NCBI GenBank assembly: GCA_030596395.1
Contig: JAUVKF010000019.1
Location: 1-47,498, forward strand
DNA from: Chlorobiota bacterium
GTDB taxonomy: Bacteria > Bacteroidota > Bacteroidia > Bacteroidales > F082
DNA: 47,498 bases
Direction of reading: 5' to 3'
Made by a program: the position numbers and the translations under genes. Under the pieces are notes generated by a model, which was not told the origin of the DNA, searched no databases, and saw nothing but the letters and a program-made list of their open reading frames with translations. Within the stretch, counting starts at the first letter, position 1. Each line of letters opens with the position of its first letter. This document shows positions 26,196-38,560 of the stretch, piece by piece.

Positions 26196-26333
26196 ATGGC
26201 CGGAAATTTTACCCTTGCATACATTATTTTTGCTATTATTCTGCTGCATTTAGTCGCCGGGTTTGTCTGGGTTTTTTACAAATTCATGAGGAAACCAAAA
26301 GAAAAAGAAGAGAAAATAACCAAAGATGAATAA
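26196..26333 (+). CDS. Small single-pass membrane protein (45 residues)
   Basis: An ATG-to-TAA frame of 45 codons: MAGNFTLAYIIFAIILLHLV at the start, one hydrophobic helix (residues about 7-27, ending WVFYKF), then a strongly charged cytoplasmic tail MRKPKEKEEKITKDE. Helix plus basic-flanked tail is a convincing small membrane protein pattern. It lies just after a terminator, with TATTTTTG at 26168-26175 as a possible -7 box. Its stop codon abuts the convergent ligA stop. Too short for usual ORF cut-offs. No family recognised. Confidence 0.65.
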   Translation: MAGNFTLAYIIFAIILLHLVAGFVWVFYKFMRKPKEKEEKITKDE

Positions 26334-29940
<3,607 letters not shown>

Positions 29941-29954
29941 TTCAGTTTACCACT

Positions 29955-31217
29955 TTACTTCACCTCTCCTCTCCTTAATGGCATGGTCATACAACGCGCT
30001 CCGCCACCACCACGCGAAAGTTCGTTACCCTGAATAGTTACCACAACTTTTGAATAATCTTCAAGTTTGGCATTACCCTTAACAATATCTTTCGCAGTAA
30101 TTATTTCAAATCCACTATTGTTCAGCGCTTCAATGGTATTGACATTTCTTGCATAACCTATAACTTTTCCGGGCTCAAGGGCTACAAAGTTTGCTCCGCT
30201 CTGCCACTGTTCCCTTTCCATTATGGTCAGGTCGTTGTTTCCTCCGCAATAAACCGGTTCCAGATCCATTCCCAGGTTTCTTAAGGCTGCAAGTATGTTT
30301 TTTTTTTCTTTTATCGATACAACCTCACCTTTATCAATTGTAATATGAATGGTAAGCATGCGTGTTGAACTCATGATCAGCGGCTCGAAAATCATGCATT
30401 TATCTACATCAAGGAAGGTAAAAGTCATGTCAAGATGTATGAAAGATTCAGGGGTGTAAGGTAATTCCTGAACGATGATATGTTTTGTACCGGCCTGCGT
30501 TTTGAAATGTTCAATTACCGAGTCGATTCCTTGTGATGTTGTTCTTACTCCAGTTCCAATGAGTAATATGTCTTCCCTGGCAACAAGTACATCACCACCT
30601 TCAATGCTCGCTTTTCCTGACCTGTCGAAACTGCTGACAGGATTAACAATTTTTGTTTCAAATACCGGATGATATTTAAATATATTTTCCATGATGATGG
30701 CTTCGCGGTCGCGCACATGTTTGGCCATTTTTGCGATCATCACCTGATTGTTGACTGAAAAACCCGAATCCCTGGTAAAAAAGAAGTTTGGAAGCGGGTG
30801 AAGGCAATAATGTTCATTATCAAGGTATCGGGTGAGGCTATCCTTTTTCATTTCAACACCTTCTATCATCTGACGGGCGAGTTCTTTATTGTCTATCGCT
30901 TCAATGTAAGAGCAAAAGTCATCTTCATTTTGCTGCTCATTTTCACAAATTTGTTTTAGTAAATTTTGTTTAACATTATCATTCTTTAAAATGTCCTTAA
31001 GGAGATCTATTACCTCAAATACACGAGTATTTTTTTTAAGTACACCCAGAAAATTATTGTATTCAGGCATTGCGATCTCAAGGTTCAGGATGTCGCTGTA
31101 CAAAGCCCTCTGTGCATTTTCCGGGGTCATGTTTTCTACTTCGGCACCGGGCGAATGTACGATCACACCTTCCAGTTTGCCAATTTCAGAATTTACATTA
31201 ACAGAAAGTTTTTCCAT
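29955..31217 (-). CDS. arcA: Arginine deiminase
   Basis: A 420-residue guanidino-modifying enzyme hydrolysing arginine to citrulline and ammonia. Signatures: the start VNSEIGKLEGVIVHSPGAEV, NFFFTRDSGFSVN, EGGDVLVAREDILLIGTGVR, HLDMTFTFLD and the catalytic Cys (about C409) in SRGGGGARCMTMPL. All core residues (Asp, His and Cys) appear intact. The usual partners, ornithine carbamoyltransferase and carbamate kinase, are absent here, so it may supply ammonia or citrulline rather than ATP. It leads a tight set with the glycosyltransferase and ligA genes downstream. Confidence 0.93.
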   Translation of the reverse strand: MEKLSVNVNSEIGKLEGVIVHSPGAEVENMTPENAQRALYSDILNLEIAMPEYNNFLGVLKKNTRVFEVIDLLKDILKNDNVKQNLLKQICENEQQNEDDFCSYIEAIDNKELARQMIEGVEMKKDSLTRYLDNEHYCLHPLPNFFFTRDSGFSVNNQVMIAKMAKHVRDREAIIMENIFKYHPVFETKIVNPVSSFDRSGKASIEGGDVLVAREDILLIGTGVRTTSQGIDSVIEHFKTQAGTKHIIVQELPYTPESFIHLDMTFTFLDVDKCMIFEPLIMSSTRMLTIHITIDKGEVVSIKEKKNILAALRNLGMDLEPVYCGGNNDLTIMEREQWQSGANFVALEPGKVIGYARNVNTIEALNNSGFEIITAKDIVKGNAKLEDYSKVVVTIQGNELSRGGGGARCMTMPLRRGEVK

Positions 31218-31250
31218 GTCAGGATTTAATAATTGTCTCTGTGTATTCTA

Positions 31251-31294
31251 CCCCTTTTAAGGGGAGATGTCATGCTTTTAAACATGACAGAGGC
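31251..31294. repeat. Dispersed palindrome, 'ccccttttaagggg' family
   Basis: CCCCTTTTAAGGGG (31251-31264) is a perfect palindrome. It is followed by TGTCATG ... CATGACA (31268-31289) and AGAGGCG. It lies between the two minus-strand genes for the deacylase-like protein and arginine deiminase. Recognisable as another repeat type, distinct from the DUF559-linked units. Confidence 0.6.
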
Positions 31295-31313
31295 GTTTAT
31301 CAAAATTACAAAA

Positions 31314-31823
31314 CTAATCCACATCGGGTGTTGGATCTATAAATTCATATGAATTACCCAGATTCGCTAAAAATTTTAACAGATCCGCATAACGGACAAC
31401 TACACTTGCTGTATTGTCGTTAGGATGAAAACTGATTTTATCAGCAGATTGAAGTTGCTGATCTATAAACAAATGAACATGATGCGTTTCATCATTAATT
31501 AAGCCAAACGGACTTACAGAACCGGGTTTTACGCCCAGGTATTTCATCAATCTTTTCTCAGAACCAAAAGTTAGCTTGCCCTGTTTTAATTTTTTCTCAA
31601 GACTTCTAATCGAAAAAGGTGTTGTGTCTTTAATGATAACCAAATAATGACGGTTACCTTTATGATTTCTGAAAAACAGATTTTTACAGTGTATTGAGTC
31701 GATCTCTTTCCAGTACTTTAGAGCGATCTCGATGGTATCCAATGGTGGATGTTCATAGACCTCGTATGCAATATCAAGTTCCTTAAGCTTGCTAAATACT
31801 TTATTTCGTGCTTCGGTGTTCAT
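31314..31823 (-). CDS. Prolyl-tRNA deacylase-like protein (ProXp-ala/YbaK fold)
   Basis: A 169-residue free-standing editing domain of the YbaK/ProX superfamily. YEVYEHPPLDTIEIALK, HCKNLFFRNHKGNRHYLVII, KLKQGKLTFGSEKRLMKYLG and KPGSVSPFGLINDETHHVHL are the conserved blocks. The lysine near residue 47 (CKNLF) is the usual key residue. Such proteins hydrolyse mischarged Ala-tRNA-Pro (or Cys-tRNA-Pro) in trans to protein synthesis. The length is normal. It lies 96 bases upstream of arginine deiminase, separated by a palindrome. Confidence 0.88.
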   Translation of the reverse strand: MNTEARNKVFSKLKELDIAYEVYEHPPLDTIEIALKYWKEIDSIHCKNLFFRNHKGNRHYLVIIKDTTPFSIRSLEKKLKQGKLTFGSEKRLMKYLGVKPGSVSPFGLINDETHHVHLFIDQQLQSADKISFHPNDNTASVVVRYADLLKFLANLGNSYEFIDPTPDVD

Positions 31824-31840
31824 GTTGTTAGTTCCTTACA

Positions 31841-31860
31841 CCCCGACCTGAAGGTCGGGG
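31841..31860. repeat. Perfect hairpin CCCCGACCT/AGGTCGGGG
   Basis: CCCCGACCT, two-base centre, AGGTCGGGG, between minus-strand genes. Next to it, 31874-31918 is a low-complexity run of AACTTCAAACTTT-like copies. No T-tract follows in either direction, so a REP-like element is more likely than a standard terminator. Confidence 0.6.
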
Positions 31861-31915
31861 CAACTGATAATGCTCAACTTTAAACTTCAGACTTCAAACT
31901 TTAAACTTCAAACTT

Positions 31916-33040
31916 TTACTCAACCCAATCCACAATAAACAAGTTTGTATTGTGTGTACCTCCATTATTTCTGTTCGAAGAAAAGATCAGTTTCTGGCCA
32001 TCGTAAGAAAACATCGGGAACGCATCAAATACCTTGTCATAGCTTATGCGCTCAAGTCCTGTTCCATCAAGATTAATCATATACAGATTGAATTCATAGC
32101 CACGTTTACTGGCATGGTTGGAACTAAAAATGACTTTCTCCCCCGAAGGATGAAAAAATGGTGCCCAGTTTGCTTTGCCTAGATTAGTGATTTGTTTTAG
32201 ATCACTTCCGTCAACATTGCAGATGTACAGTTCCATGTTGGTTGGTTTAACAAGTCCTTCAGCCAACAGGTCCTTGTATTCATTAATATCTTCCTCCGTT
32301 TTAGGCCTTGAAGAACGAAAAATCAGTTTGTTTCCGTCCGGTGAGAAAAAAGCACCGCCATCATAGCCCAATTCATGGGTTATTTGAGTCTGGTTGCTAC
32401 CATCAATATCACAAATATACAATTCAAGGTCACCACTTCTGTCAGATGTAAATACAATTTTATCGCCTTTTGGAGATACAGTTGCTTCGGCATCATATCC
32501 AGGCCCTGCAACAAGTGTATCAACAATATTTCCCTTCAAATCAGCAATATAAATATCAAAATCAGGATAGATTGGCCAAACATATTTACCATCTTCACGC
32601 CTTTTAGGTTCAGGAGGACAAGCATCGCTGCCTGATCTTGTAGATGCGTATAAAACAGTTGTGTCACCGGACATAAAATACGAGCAGGTGGTTCGTCCAA
32701 GTCCTTCACTGATCAGTTGAGGCATTTTATTTTTCATATTATCATCACTAAAAGGAAAAACATAGATTTGGTCGCAAGGGGCATTCCAATCTGGATTTTT
32801 TGCCTGGAAAACGATCATTGAATTATCAAAGCTGAAGTATGCTTCGGCATTATCTCCACCAAACGTAAGCTGCCTGATATTGGCCAGGTGTTTTTCCTGT
32901 GGATAGCGTGTAGTTGTATCAGCCTGCCTATCTGCATCTCCATGATCATGTCCATGGTTTGATTTATTTTCATTTTCGCAGGAGATTAATCCGATTCCGA
33001 TAAGCAGGATAGTTATATAAAAAATGGTTTTGAATTTCAT
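31916..33040 (-). CDS. TolB/PD40-like beta-propeller lipoprotein
   Basis: About 374 residues from the ATG at 33040, which opens directly on a lipoprotein signal (FYITILLIGIGLISCENEN, acylated Cys in ISC). The 33058 alternative is a GTG. A His-rich stretch HGHDHGD follows the signal. The body holds repeated PD40 blades: PKGDKIVFTSDRSGDLELYI, PDGNKLIFRSSRPKTEEDIN, PSGEKVIFSSNHASKRGYEF and YDGQKLIFSSNRNNGGTHNT. These propellers usually bind proteins at the inner face of the outer membrane. The short His patch might bind metal; that is speculative. Separate from uvrA by a repeat-filled gap. Confidence 0.78.
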   Translation of the reverse strand: MKFKTIFYITILLIGIGLISCENENKSNHGHDHGDADRQADTTTRYPQEKHLANIRQLTFGGDNAEAYFSFDNSMIVFQAKNPDWNAPCDQIYVFPFSDDNMKNKMPQLISEGLGRTTCSYFMSGDTTVLYASTRSGSDACPPEPKRREDGKYVWPIYPDFDIYIADLKGNIVDTLVAGPGYDAEATVSPKGDKIVFTSDRSGDLELYICDIDGSNQTQITHELGYDGGAFFSPDGNKLIFRSSRPKTEEDINEYKDLLAEGLVKPTNMELYICNVDGSDLKQITNLGKANWAPFFHPSGEKVIFSSNHASKRGYEFNLYMINLDGTGLERISYDKVFDAFPMFSYDGQKLIFSSNRNNGGTHNTNLFIVDWVE

Positions 33041-33095
33041 TGTGAATTGTATAAGCACATATAAATAAAGTGGGCAAAGATAAAAAATAACCTTC

Positions 33096-33265
33096 CAACC
33101 ACCCCTGATCTCACTTCGTTTCGATCTTCCCCTCCTTCACCGCCTGCCATAGTGGCTACGACGGCCAGGCAGGAGGGGAGTTTAGATACTTGTTCCAAAC
33201 AAAATTTGTACTTTTTATTTATTCCTTCCCTGATAAGGGGAGGTGGTCGGAGACCGGAGGAGTTA
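33096..33265. repeat. Solo copy of the DUF559-linked repeat at the uvrA 3' end
   Basis: This segment follows the order seen at 8967-9108: AACCACCCCTGATCTCACTTCG, TTCGATCTTCCCCTCCTT, a right hairpin arm GGAGGGGAGTT, spacer ATACTTGTTCCAAACAAAA, TATTTATTCC, a left hairpin, GGTCGGAGACCGGAGGAG and TTA. It carries an extra hairpin (CCGCCTGCC ... GGCCAGGCAGG) in the middle. The final TTA, read on the minus strand, is the stop codon of uvrA. No DUF559 gene is present here. Confidence 0.8.
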
Positions 33266-36088
33266 TTTTATCTTTTCTTTCAGATATTTCCCGGTAAATG
33301 ATTCTTTACATTTTACCAGGTCTTCCGGAACCCCTTCAAAAACAACATGCCCACCACCATCACCGCCTTCAGGGCCAAGGTCGATGATCCAGTCGGCGGA
33401 TTTAACCACTTCCATGTTGTGTTCAATAACAGTAACTGTGTGGCCTCGTTCAATTAGAGCATTGAATGAATGAAGCAGTTTGCTGATATCGTGGATGTGC
33501 AACCCGGTTGTCGGTTCATCAAAAATGAACATGGTTTTGCCTTCATTAATTCCTTTTGATAGAAAAAAGGCCAATTTGATCCGTTGAGCTTCGCCACCAC
33601 TTAAGGTATTTGATGGCTGACCTAACCGAAGATATCCCAGTCCCACCTCTTCCAGTGGCTGAATTTTTTCAATGATTTTTTTAATTGTGGAATTCTTTTT
33701 TTCAACTGCATTAAAAAACTTATGGGCTTGGGTAACAGTCATGTCAAGGATGTCAGTAATAGATTTGTAGTTGAACTTAATTTCAAGCACTTCATCTTTG
33801 AATCGTTTACCAAGGCACTCATCACATGTGAGGTAAATATCGGCCATAAACTGCATTTCCACTTTAATCCGTCCTTCACCTTCGCAGTTATCGCACCGGC
33901 CACCGGCAATATTAAACGAGAAGAAACCTGGTTTGTAGCCTCTCAGTTTGGCAAGTTTCTGACTGGCAAAAAGTGATCTGATCTCATCAAATGCTTTTAA
34001 ATATGTAGCGGGGTTTGAACGCGAGGAACGGCCGATTGGGTTTTGATCAACATACTCAATGGAGTGTATACAGTTAATGTCGCCATTAAGTAAACCGAAT
34101 TTACCAGTCCGGTCTGCATAACCTCCGTATCGTTTTTTTAGGGCAGGGTAGAGGATGTCTCGTACCAGTGTAGATTTCCCTGAACCACTAACACCGGTAA
34201 TTACATTTAAGGTGTTTAGCGGAAACTGAATATTGATGTTCTTCAGGTTATTTTCAAGTGCCCCTTTTATCTCAATATAGTCCCTCCATTTTCGCCTTCG
34301 TTCGGGTACTTTAATTTCTTTTCTACCCGTTAGGTATAAGGCTGTATAACTTTTATTATCGTTTTTCAGTTCATCGTATTTTCCCTGGAAAACAAGTTCC
34401 CCACCGTGTTCTCCGGCATCCGGGCCAATATCAATAATTTCATCCGCTTCTTTGATTACCTCTTCCTCGTGTTCAACAACCATCACGGTATTTCCCAGGT
34501 CGCGCAATCGCTTAAGCACAACAATTAATCGTTCGGTATCCCTAGGATGTAGGCCAATACTGGGTTCGTCAAGAATATACATAGAACCCACCAGGCTGCT
34601 CCCAAGTGATGTAGCCAGGTTTATTCGTTGAGATTCACCGCCACTTAATGAGTTGGACAGCCTGTTCATGGTTAAATATCCCAGGCCAACATCATTCAAA
34701 AATTGCAGCCGGCTTTTGATTTCGGTAAGGATACGTTTTGCGATTTTTGTATCGTGTGCATCCAATTTAATGGTGTCGAAAAAATCAGAAGCCTCATCAA
34801 GTTGCATTCGAACAATTTCTGAGATGGATTTACCATTGACCTTAACATAGTTCGCATCGCTTCTTAAACGGGTGCCTTTACAATCAGGGCACTTTGTTTT
34901 TCCACGATAGCGCGATAGCATAACCCTGTATTGTATTTTATAGGTCTGCTCTTCCACATACCTGAAAAAAGCATCTATCCCTTCGAAGTGTTCATTGCCT
35001 TTCCAGAGCAATTCTTTTTCGTCTTCAGTTAATTGGTAGTATGGTTTGTGGATAGGAAAATCGAACTTAAAAGCATTTGCCAGGAGATGATCCCTCCACT
35101 CGCTCATTTTTTCACCCTTCCAGCAGGCAACAGCTTCATCGTAGATAGATAGGCTTTTGTTGGGAATTACAAGATCTTCGTCAATACCAATAATGCTTCC
35201 GAAACCTTCGCAGGTTTTGCAGGCACCATAGGGGTTGTTGAAAGTGAACATATTTACGGATGGTTCTTCAAACTGAATACCATCAAGTTCAAACTGGTTT
35301 GAGTACTTTTCTTCTTTTTGTTTTCCCTCTAACTCGTATTTTATCCGGCAGGAACCATGGCCTTCATAAAACGCAGTCTGAATGGAATCAGCTATTCTGG
35401 CACTTAAATCATGATCATCATGGTCAACCTTTACACGGTCGATAACAAGAAAGCAATTCTTTGGTCTTGTTTTTTTGTCAATTTGCTCCAGTGCATCTTC
35501 AATCCGTGTAATCTCTCCATCTTTAAGTAAACGGCTGAATCCTTGTTGCATTAATATTTGAAGTTGCTGAACCAGTGTTCGGTTGCCATTCAGCAATAAT
35601 GATGAATAAATCAGGATATTCGTATCCTGCGGCAGCGAAAAAATGTCATCGGCAATATCAGTAATGGTGTGCCTTTTGACCAGTCTTCCCGAAATCGGAG
35701 AAAAAGTTTTTCCAATTCTTGCGAACAAAAGTTTAATATACTCGTATAACTCGGTTGATGTGCCAACGGTAGAGCGCGGATTTCTTGTCTTTACCTTTTG
35801 TTCGATGGCTATCGCAGGAGAAATCCCATGGATTGCATCCATATCAGGTTTGTCCATACGGCCAAGGAATTGCCTGGCATAAGAACTCAGGCTTTCCACG
35901 TAGCGTCGCTGACCATCGGCATACAAGGTATCAAAGGCAAGTGATGATTTACCGGAACCCGATAAACCGGTGATGACCACCAGTTTTTTTCGGGGAATGG
36001 CTACACTCAGGTTCTTTAAATTGTTGACCCTTGATTTTACAACTATAATATGGTCTTTTGGGTTTGCTTTGGATATATCCCTTGCCAT
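33263..36088 (-). CDS. uvrA: Excinuclease ABC subunit UvrA
   Basis: A 941-residue ABC ATPase that recognises DNA damage in nucleotide excision repair with UvrB. Two nucleotide-binding modules are visible: Walker [19 protein letters not shown] near the start and [19 protein letters not shown] in the second half. Signature sequences are [16 protein letters not shown] and [16 protein letters not shown]. Zinc-finger cysteines occur in [11 protein letters not shown] and [13 protein letters not shown], then [11 protein letters not shown]. All modules look intact and full length. The stop codon coincides with the end of a palindromic repeat. Confidence 0.97.
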   Translation of the reverse strand: MARDISKANPKDHIIVVKSRVNNLKNLSVAIPRKKLVVITGLSGSGKSSLAFDTLYADGQRRYVESLSSYARQFLGRMDKPDMDAIHGISPAIAIEQKVKTRNPRSTVGTSTELYEYIKLLFARIGKTFSPISGRLVKRHTITDIADDIFSLPQDTNILIYSSLLLNGNRTLVQQLQILMQQGFSRLLKDGEITRIEDALEQIDKKTRPKNCFLVIDRVKVDHDDHDLSARIADSIQTAFYEGHGSCRIKYELEGKQKEEKYSNQFELDGIQFEEPSVNMFTFNNPYGACKTCEGFGSIIGIDEDLVIPNKSLSIYDEAVACWKGEKMSEWRDHLLANAFKFDFPIHKPYYQLTEDEKELLWKGNEHFEGIDAFFRYVEEQTYKIQYRVMLSRYRGKTKCPDCKGTRLRSDANYVKVNGKSISEIVRMQLDEASDFFDTIKLDAHDTKIAKRILTEIKSRLQFLNDVGLGYLTMNRLSNSLSGGESQRINLATSLGSSLVGSMYILDEPSIGLHPRDTERLIVVLKRLRDLGNTVMVVEHEEEVIKEADEIIDIGPDAGEHGGELVFQGKYDELKNDNKSYTALYLTGRKEIKVPERRRKWRDYIEIKGALENNLKNINIQFPLNTLNVITGVSGSGKSTLVRDILYPALKKRYGGYADRTGKFGLLNGDINCIHSIEYVDQNPIGRSSRSNPATYLKAFDEIRSLFASQKLAKLRGYKPGFFSFNIAGGRCDNCEGEGRIKVEMQFMADIYLTCDECLGKRFKDEVLEIKFNYKSITDILDMTVTQAHKFFNAVEKKNSTIKKIIEKIQPLEEVGLGYLRLGQPSNTLSGGEAQRIKLAFFLSKGINEGKTMFIFDEPTTGLHIHDISKLLHSFNALIERGHTVTVIEHNMEVVKSADWIIDLGPEGGDGGGHVVFEGVPEDLVKCKESFTGKYLKEKIK

Positions 36089-36123
36089 GTATTAAAAAAT
36101 TGAGGCACAAAATTAGAATTAAA

Positions 36124-36154
36124 TTTGCTTATGAAGTATTTGTGTATATATTTG
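36124..36154 (+). promoter_or_regulatory. Bacteroidota housekeeping promoter of the ECF sigma gene
   Basis: TTTG at 36124-36127, exactly 19 bases, then TATATTTG at 36147-36154. This is a full match to the Bacteroidota primary sigma consensus (TTTG, about 19-21 bases, TAnnTTTG). Transcription would start near 36160, leaving a leader of about 90 bases before the ATG at 36252. Confidence 0.7.
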
Positions 36155-36251
36155 CAATACCGACGAGCGTTTTAAAAATAATTACTAACCAAATAAGAGA
36201 GATTATCGAGAGAATTTTACCCTTTTTGTAAGTTGAACAAAACAGGATAAA

Positions 36252-36839
36252 ATGAAAGTAGAAGCGGCTAGTGAACGCGAGTTAATCCGGGAATATCTTA
36301 ACGGTAACCACTCAAGTCTCCAAACCCTTATCGAACGGCATCAAAACAGGTTGTATTCCTATATCTTTTTATTGGTAAAGAATAAACAACTGGCAGATGA
36401 TGTGTTCCAGGATACCTATGTAAAGGTTATCAATACGTTAAAGCTGGGTAATTACAAAGAAGAAGGAAAGTTTATTCAATGGGTGATGCGTATCGCACAT
36501 AACCTGGTGATTGATCATTTCAGGAAATCAAAAAAGATTCCATTTGTTGACAGTACAAAACCCGATTTCGATGTGTTTGATACGATCAACCATACTGATC
36601 CTTCCATTGAGGAGCAATTGGTAACCACACAAATCCACTCCGATGTGAACCATTTGTTGCATTTTTTACCGGAAGAGCAGAAAGAAGTGATCTATCTTCG
36701 TTGTTATGCAGGTTTGAGTTTTAAAGATATTGCCGAGCAAACAGAAGTAAGCATTAATACTGCATTGGGCAGAATGCGTTATGCGCTGATTAACCTGCGC
36801 AAAATCATCGAAGAAAAGCAGATTGTCCTAACCAATTAA
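36252..36839 (+). CDS. ECF-type RNA polymerase sigma factor
   Basis: A 195-residue sigma-70 family protein of the extracytoplasmic function class. Region 2 holds YIFLLVKNKQLADDVFQDTY (core binding) and FIQWVMRIAHNLVIDHFR (-10 recognition). Region 4 is a helix-turn-helix in FKDIAEQTEVSINTALGRMR. There is no anti-sigma factor or FecR-like gene next to it. Instead a 59-residue ORF and then nth follow. Upstream is a strong housekeeping-type promoter. Homologs with this context occur in many Bacteroidota, and the regulon is unknown to me. Confidence 0.9.
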   Translation: MKVEAASERELIREYLNGNHSSLQTLIERHQNRLYSYIFLLVKNKQLADDVFQDTYVKVINTLKLGNYKEEGKFIQWVMRIAHNLVIDHFRKSKKIPFVDSTKPDFDVFDTINHTDPSIEEQLVTTQIHSDVNHLLHFLPEEQKEVIYLRCYAGLSFKDIAEQTEVSINTALGRMRYALINLRKIIEEKQIVLTN

Positions 36840-36980
36840 TAACCAGTTATTAAATATTTAATTGCTGACATGTAATACACATGTTGTGCAAATTATTTTC
36901 GGTTTTTTTCAGTGTGATAAAATAAATTGGTTTTCGGTTCGTTCATTATTTAAACGAAATATAAAACAGAAAATCAGCCT

Positions 36981-37160
36981 ATGGCCAATTATTTTTACTC
37001 TGAAGAATTCCAGGATTATCCAAAAAGCAAGAAACGAAAGGTACCAAAGCATAATATCGGACCATCACAATTAACTTTAAAGTTCGTTATTGGATACGGA
37101 GCCGCACTATCGGTGATCAAATCATCAAAAATTGGAAACATGAAAATCCTGTTGAACTGA
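36981..37160 (+). CDS. Small conserved-looking protein after the sigma factor (59 residues)
   Basis: ATG at 36981 and TGA at 37158: MANYFYSEEFQDYPKSKKRK, then PKHNIGPSQLTLKFVIGYGA, ALSVIKSSKIGNMKILLN. Codon use is orderly, and it has a basic patch, a hydrophobic stretch LKFVIGYGAALSVI and a leucine-rich end. Overlapping frames are poorer. A strong intrinsic terminator follows 21 bases after the stop, so it is the last gene of the sigma-factor transcript. I recall similar short proteins in Bacteroidota, but no function. A small regulator of the sigma factor is possible (inference). Confidence 0.62.
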   Translation: MANYFYSEEFQDYPKSKKRKVPKHNIGPSQLTLKFVIGYGAALSVIKSSKIGNMKILLN

Positions 37161-37181
37161 TCGAAAAATCAGTAAAAGAAT

Positions 37182-37219
37182 AAACCGCGATCTGAATAGA
37201 TTGCGGTTTTTTTATTTTT
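37182..37219 (+). terminator. Intrinsic terminator of the sigma-factor transcript
   Basis: AAACCGCGATCT (from 37182) pairs with AGATTGCGGTTT (one G-T pair) around a four-base GAAT loop, directly followed by TTTTATTTTT. A strong Rho-independent signal. TATTTTTG at 37213-37220 within the T-run also fits a -7 box for nth. Confidence 0.88.
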
Positions 37220-37229
37220 GCCAACAGCT

Positions 37230-37880
37230 ATGACAAAAAAAGAAAGATATAAATTAATCATAGAATATTTCAAGGAACACCGACCGGTTGCTGAAACTGA
37301 GCTGGAATATCGCTCGCCTTATGAATTAATGGTTGCAGTGATTCTATCGGCACAATGTACTGATAAACGTGTAAATATTATCTCCCAGGATTTCTTTAAA
37401 AGCTTTCCAACTGTTGAGCAATTGGCTGATGCGGATATTAAGCATATTTTTGAATTGATAAAAAGTTGTTCGTACCCAAATAACAAAGCCAAACACCTGT
37501 CGGGAATGGCCAGAATGTTATTAATGGATTTTAACGGAGTAGTTCCTGATGATATTGATGAATTGCAAAAGCTCCCCGGCGTGGGAAGAAAAACGGCCAA
37601 TGTAATTGCATCTGTTGTTTTTAAAAAACCTGCGATGGCTGTTGATACGCATGTGTTCAGGGTATCAGACAGGCTGGGATTAACTACAAATTCAAAAAAC
37701 CCATTGCAGACTGAAAAAGAGTTGGTGAAACATATTCCGGAGAAGTTAATACCACTTGCACACCATTGGTTGATACTGCATGGCAGGTATGTTTGTCAGG
37801 CTCGAAAACCAAAATGCGATGAATGTGGTTTGAAGGAATATTGTCGTTTTTATCAGCGAAATAACAAAGTAAAAAATTGA
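37230..37880 (+). CDS. nth: Endonuclease III (Nth)
   Basis: About 216 residues from the ATG at 37230; the TTG at 37218 lies inside the terminator T-run. Base-excision repair glycosylase/AP lyase for oxidised pyrimidines. The conserved ILSAQCTDKRVNIIS is followed by the helix-hairpin-helix LPGVGRKTANVIASVVF with the catalytic Lys in GVGRKTANV. VDTHVFRVSDRLGLT contains the catalytic Asp. The C-terminal 4Fe-4S cluster is CQARKPKCDECGLKEYC (Cys spacing 6, 2 and 5). Complete and normal length. Confidence 0.95.
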   Translation: MTKKERYKLIIEYFKEHRPVAETELEYRSPYELMVAVILSAQCTDKRVNIISQDFFKSFPTVEQLADADIKHIFELIKSCSYPNNKAKHLSGMARMLLMDFNGVVPDDIDELQKLPGVGRKTANVIASVVFKKPAMAVDTHVFRVSDRLGLTTNSKNPLQTEKELVKHIPEKLIPLAHHWLILHGRYVCQARKPKCDECGLKEYCRFYQRNNKVKN

Positions 37881-37902
37881 CCAGGTGATTTGTAATTACT
37901 GA

Positions 37903-37919
37903 AAAAACCGCTGGTTTTT
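37903..37919 (+). terminator. Weak hairpin after nth
   Basis: AAAAACC-GCT-GGTTTTT forms a 7-base-pair hairpin with a short T-run in its own arm, 22 bases past the nth stop. It may end the nth transcript, but it is AT-rich and weak. Confidence 0.35.
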
Positions 37920-37950
37920 AGCTTAAATATGTAATAAAATATTTTAAAAT

Positions 37951-38409
37951 ATGAAACTTGAAATAGGACAGAAAGCGCCTGACTTTAAGGGTGTTGATCA
38001 AAATGGAAATGTCATCTCAATGGATGATTTTAAAGGAAATAATCTCATCTTGTATTTTTACCCAAAGGACAATACACCCGGCTGTACAGCCGAATCATGT
38101 GATTTAAGAGACAATTATGAAATGTGGTTGTCCAAAGGGTATAAGGTGGTGGGTGTTAGTCCCGATAGCCAGCAATCGCATCAAAAATTTATTGCAAAGT
38201 TCGAACTCCCATTTCCATTAATTTCCGATACAGAAAAAGTGATCATTAAAAACTATGGTGCCTGGGGACTGAAAAAATTGTATGGAAAAGAATATGAGGG
38301 TTTACTCAGAACAACTTTTATTGTTAGCGAAAAAGGAATTATTGAGCATATCTTCACAAAAGTGAAAACAAAAGAACACTCAAAACAAATCATGGAGGTC
38401 ATCGATTAA
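37951..38409 (+). CDS. bcp: Thioredoxin-dependent peroxiredoxin (Bcp/PrxQ)
   Basis: A 152-residue atypical two-cysteine peroxiredoxin reducing H2O2 and organic hydroperoxides with thioredoxin. FYPKDNTPGCTAESCDLRDN holds the peroxidatic Cys in PGC and the resolving Cys five residues later, the PrxQ spacing. The start MKLEIGQKAPDFKGVDQNGN is standard, and LLRTTFIVSEKGIIEHIF ends the fold. It probably makes a short transcript running towards the tRNA-like gene and recA. Confidence 0.95.
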   Translation: MKLEIGQKAPDFKGVDQNGNVISMDDFKGNNLILYFYPKDNTPGCTAESCDLRDNYEMWLSKGYKVVGVSPDSQQSHQKFIAKFELPFPLISDTEKVIIKNYGAWGLKKLYGKEYEGLLRTTFIVSEKGIIEHIFTKVKTKEHSKQIMEVID

Positions 38410-38480
38410 AAAGCACGAAATAATTGTAACTAACAACTGATCGTTAACGTAGAAGAAGCATACGCCTGTAAAAAGGCGTG

Positions 38481-38553
38481 GTCGCAGTAGAGAAGTTGGC
38501 TAACTCGTTCATACGCACTATGAAATATGGGGGTTCGACTCCCCCCTGCGACT
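38481..38553 (+). tRNA. Unusual tRNA-like gene, best read as tRNA-Cys(GCA); possibly degenerate
   Basis: 73 bases fold as a tRNA. The acceptor GTCGCAG pairs fully with CTGCGAC. The D arm GAGA-AGTTGGCTA-ACTC has one mismatch. The anticodon stem TTCAT/ATGAA carries loop ACGCACT. A four-base variable loop ATAT and a perfect T arm GGGGG-TTCGACT-CCCCC follow. The discriminator is T, with no encoded CCA. The loop gives anticodon GCA (cysteine), and U73 suits tRNA-Cys. Yet base 33 is C instead of U and base 37 is C instead of a purine, both rare in working tRNAs. A hairpin with T-run follows at 38561. It may be a decayed or specialised tRNA. Confidence 0.55.
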
Positions 38554-38560
38554 CCGGAGT

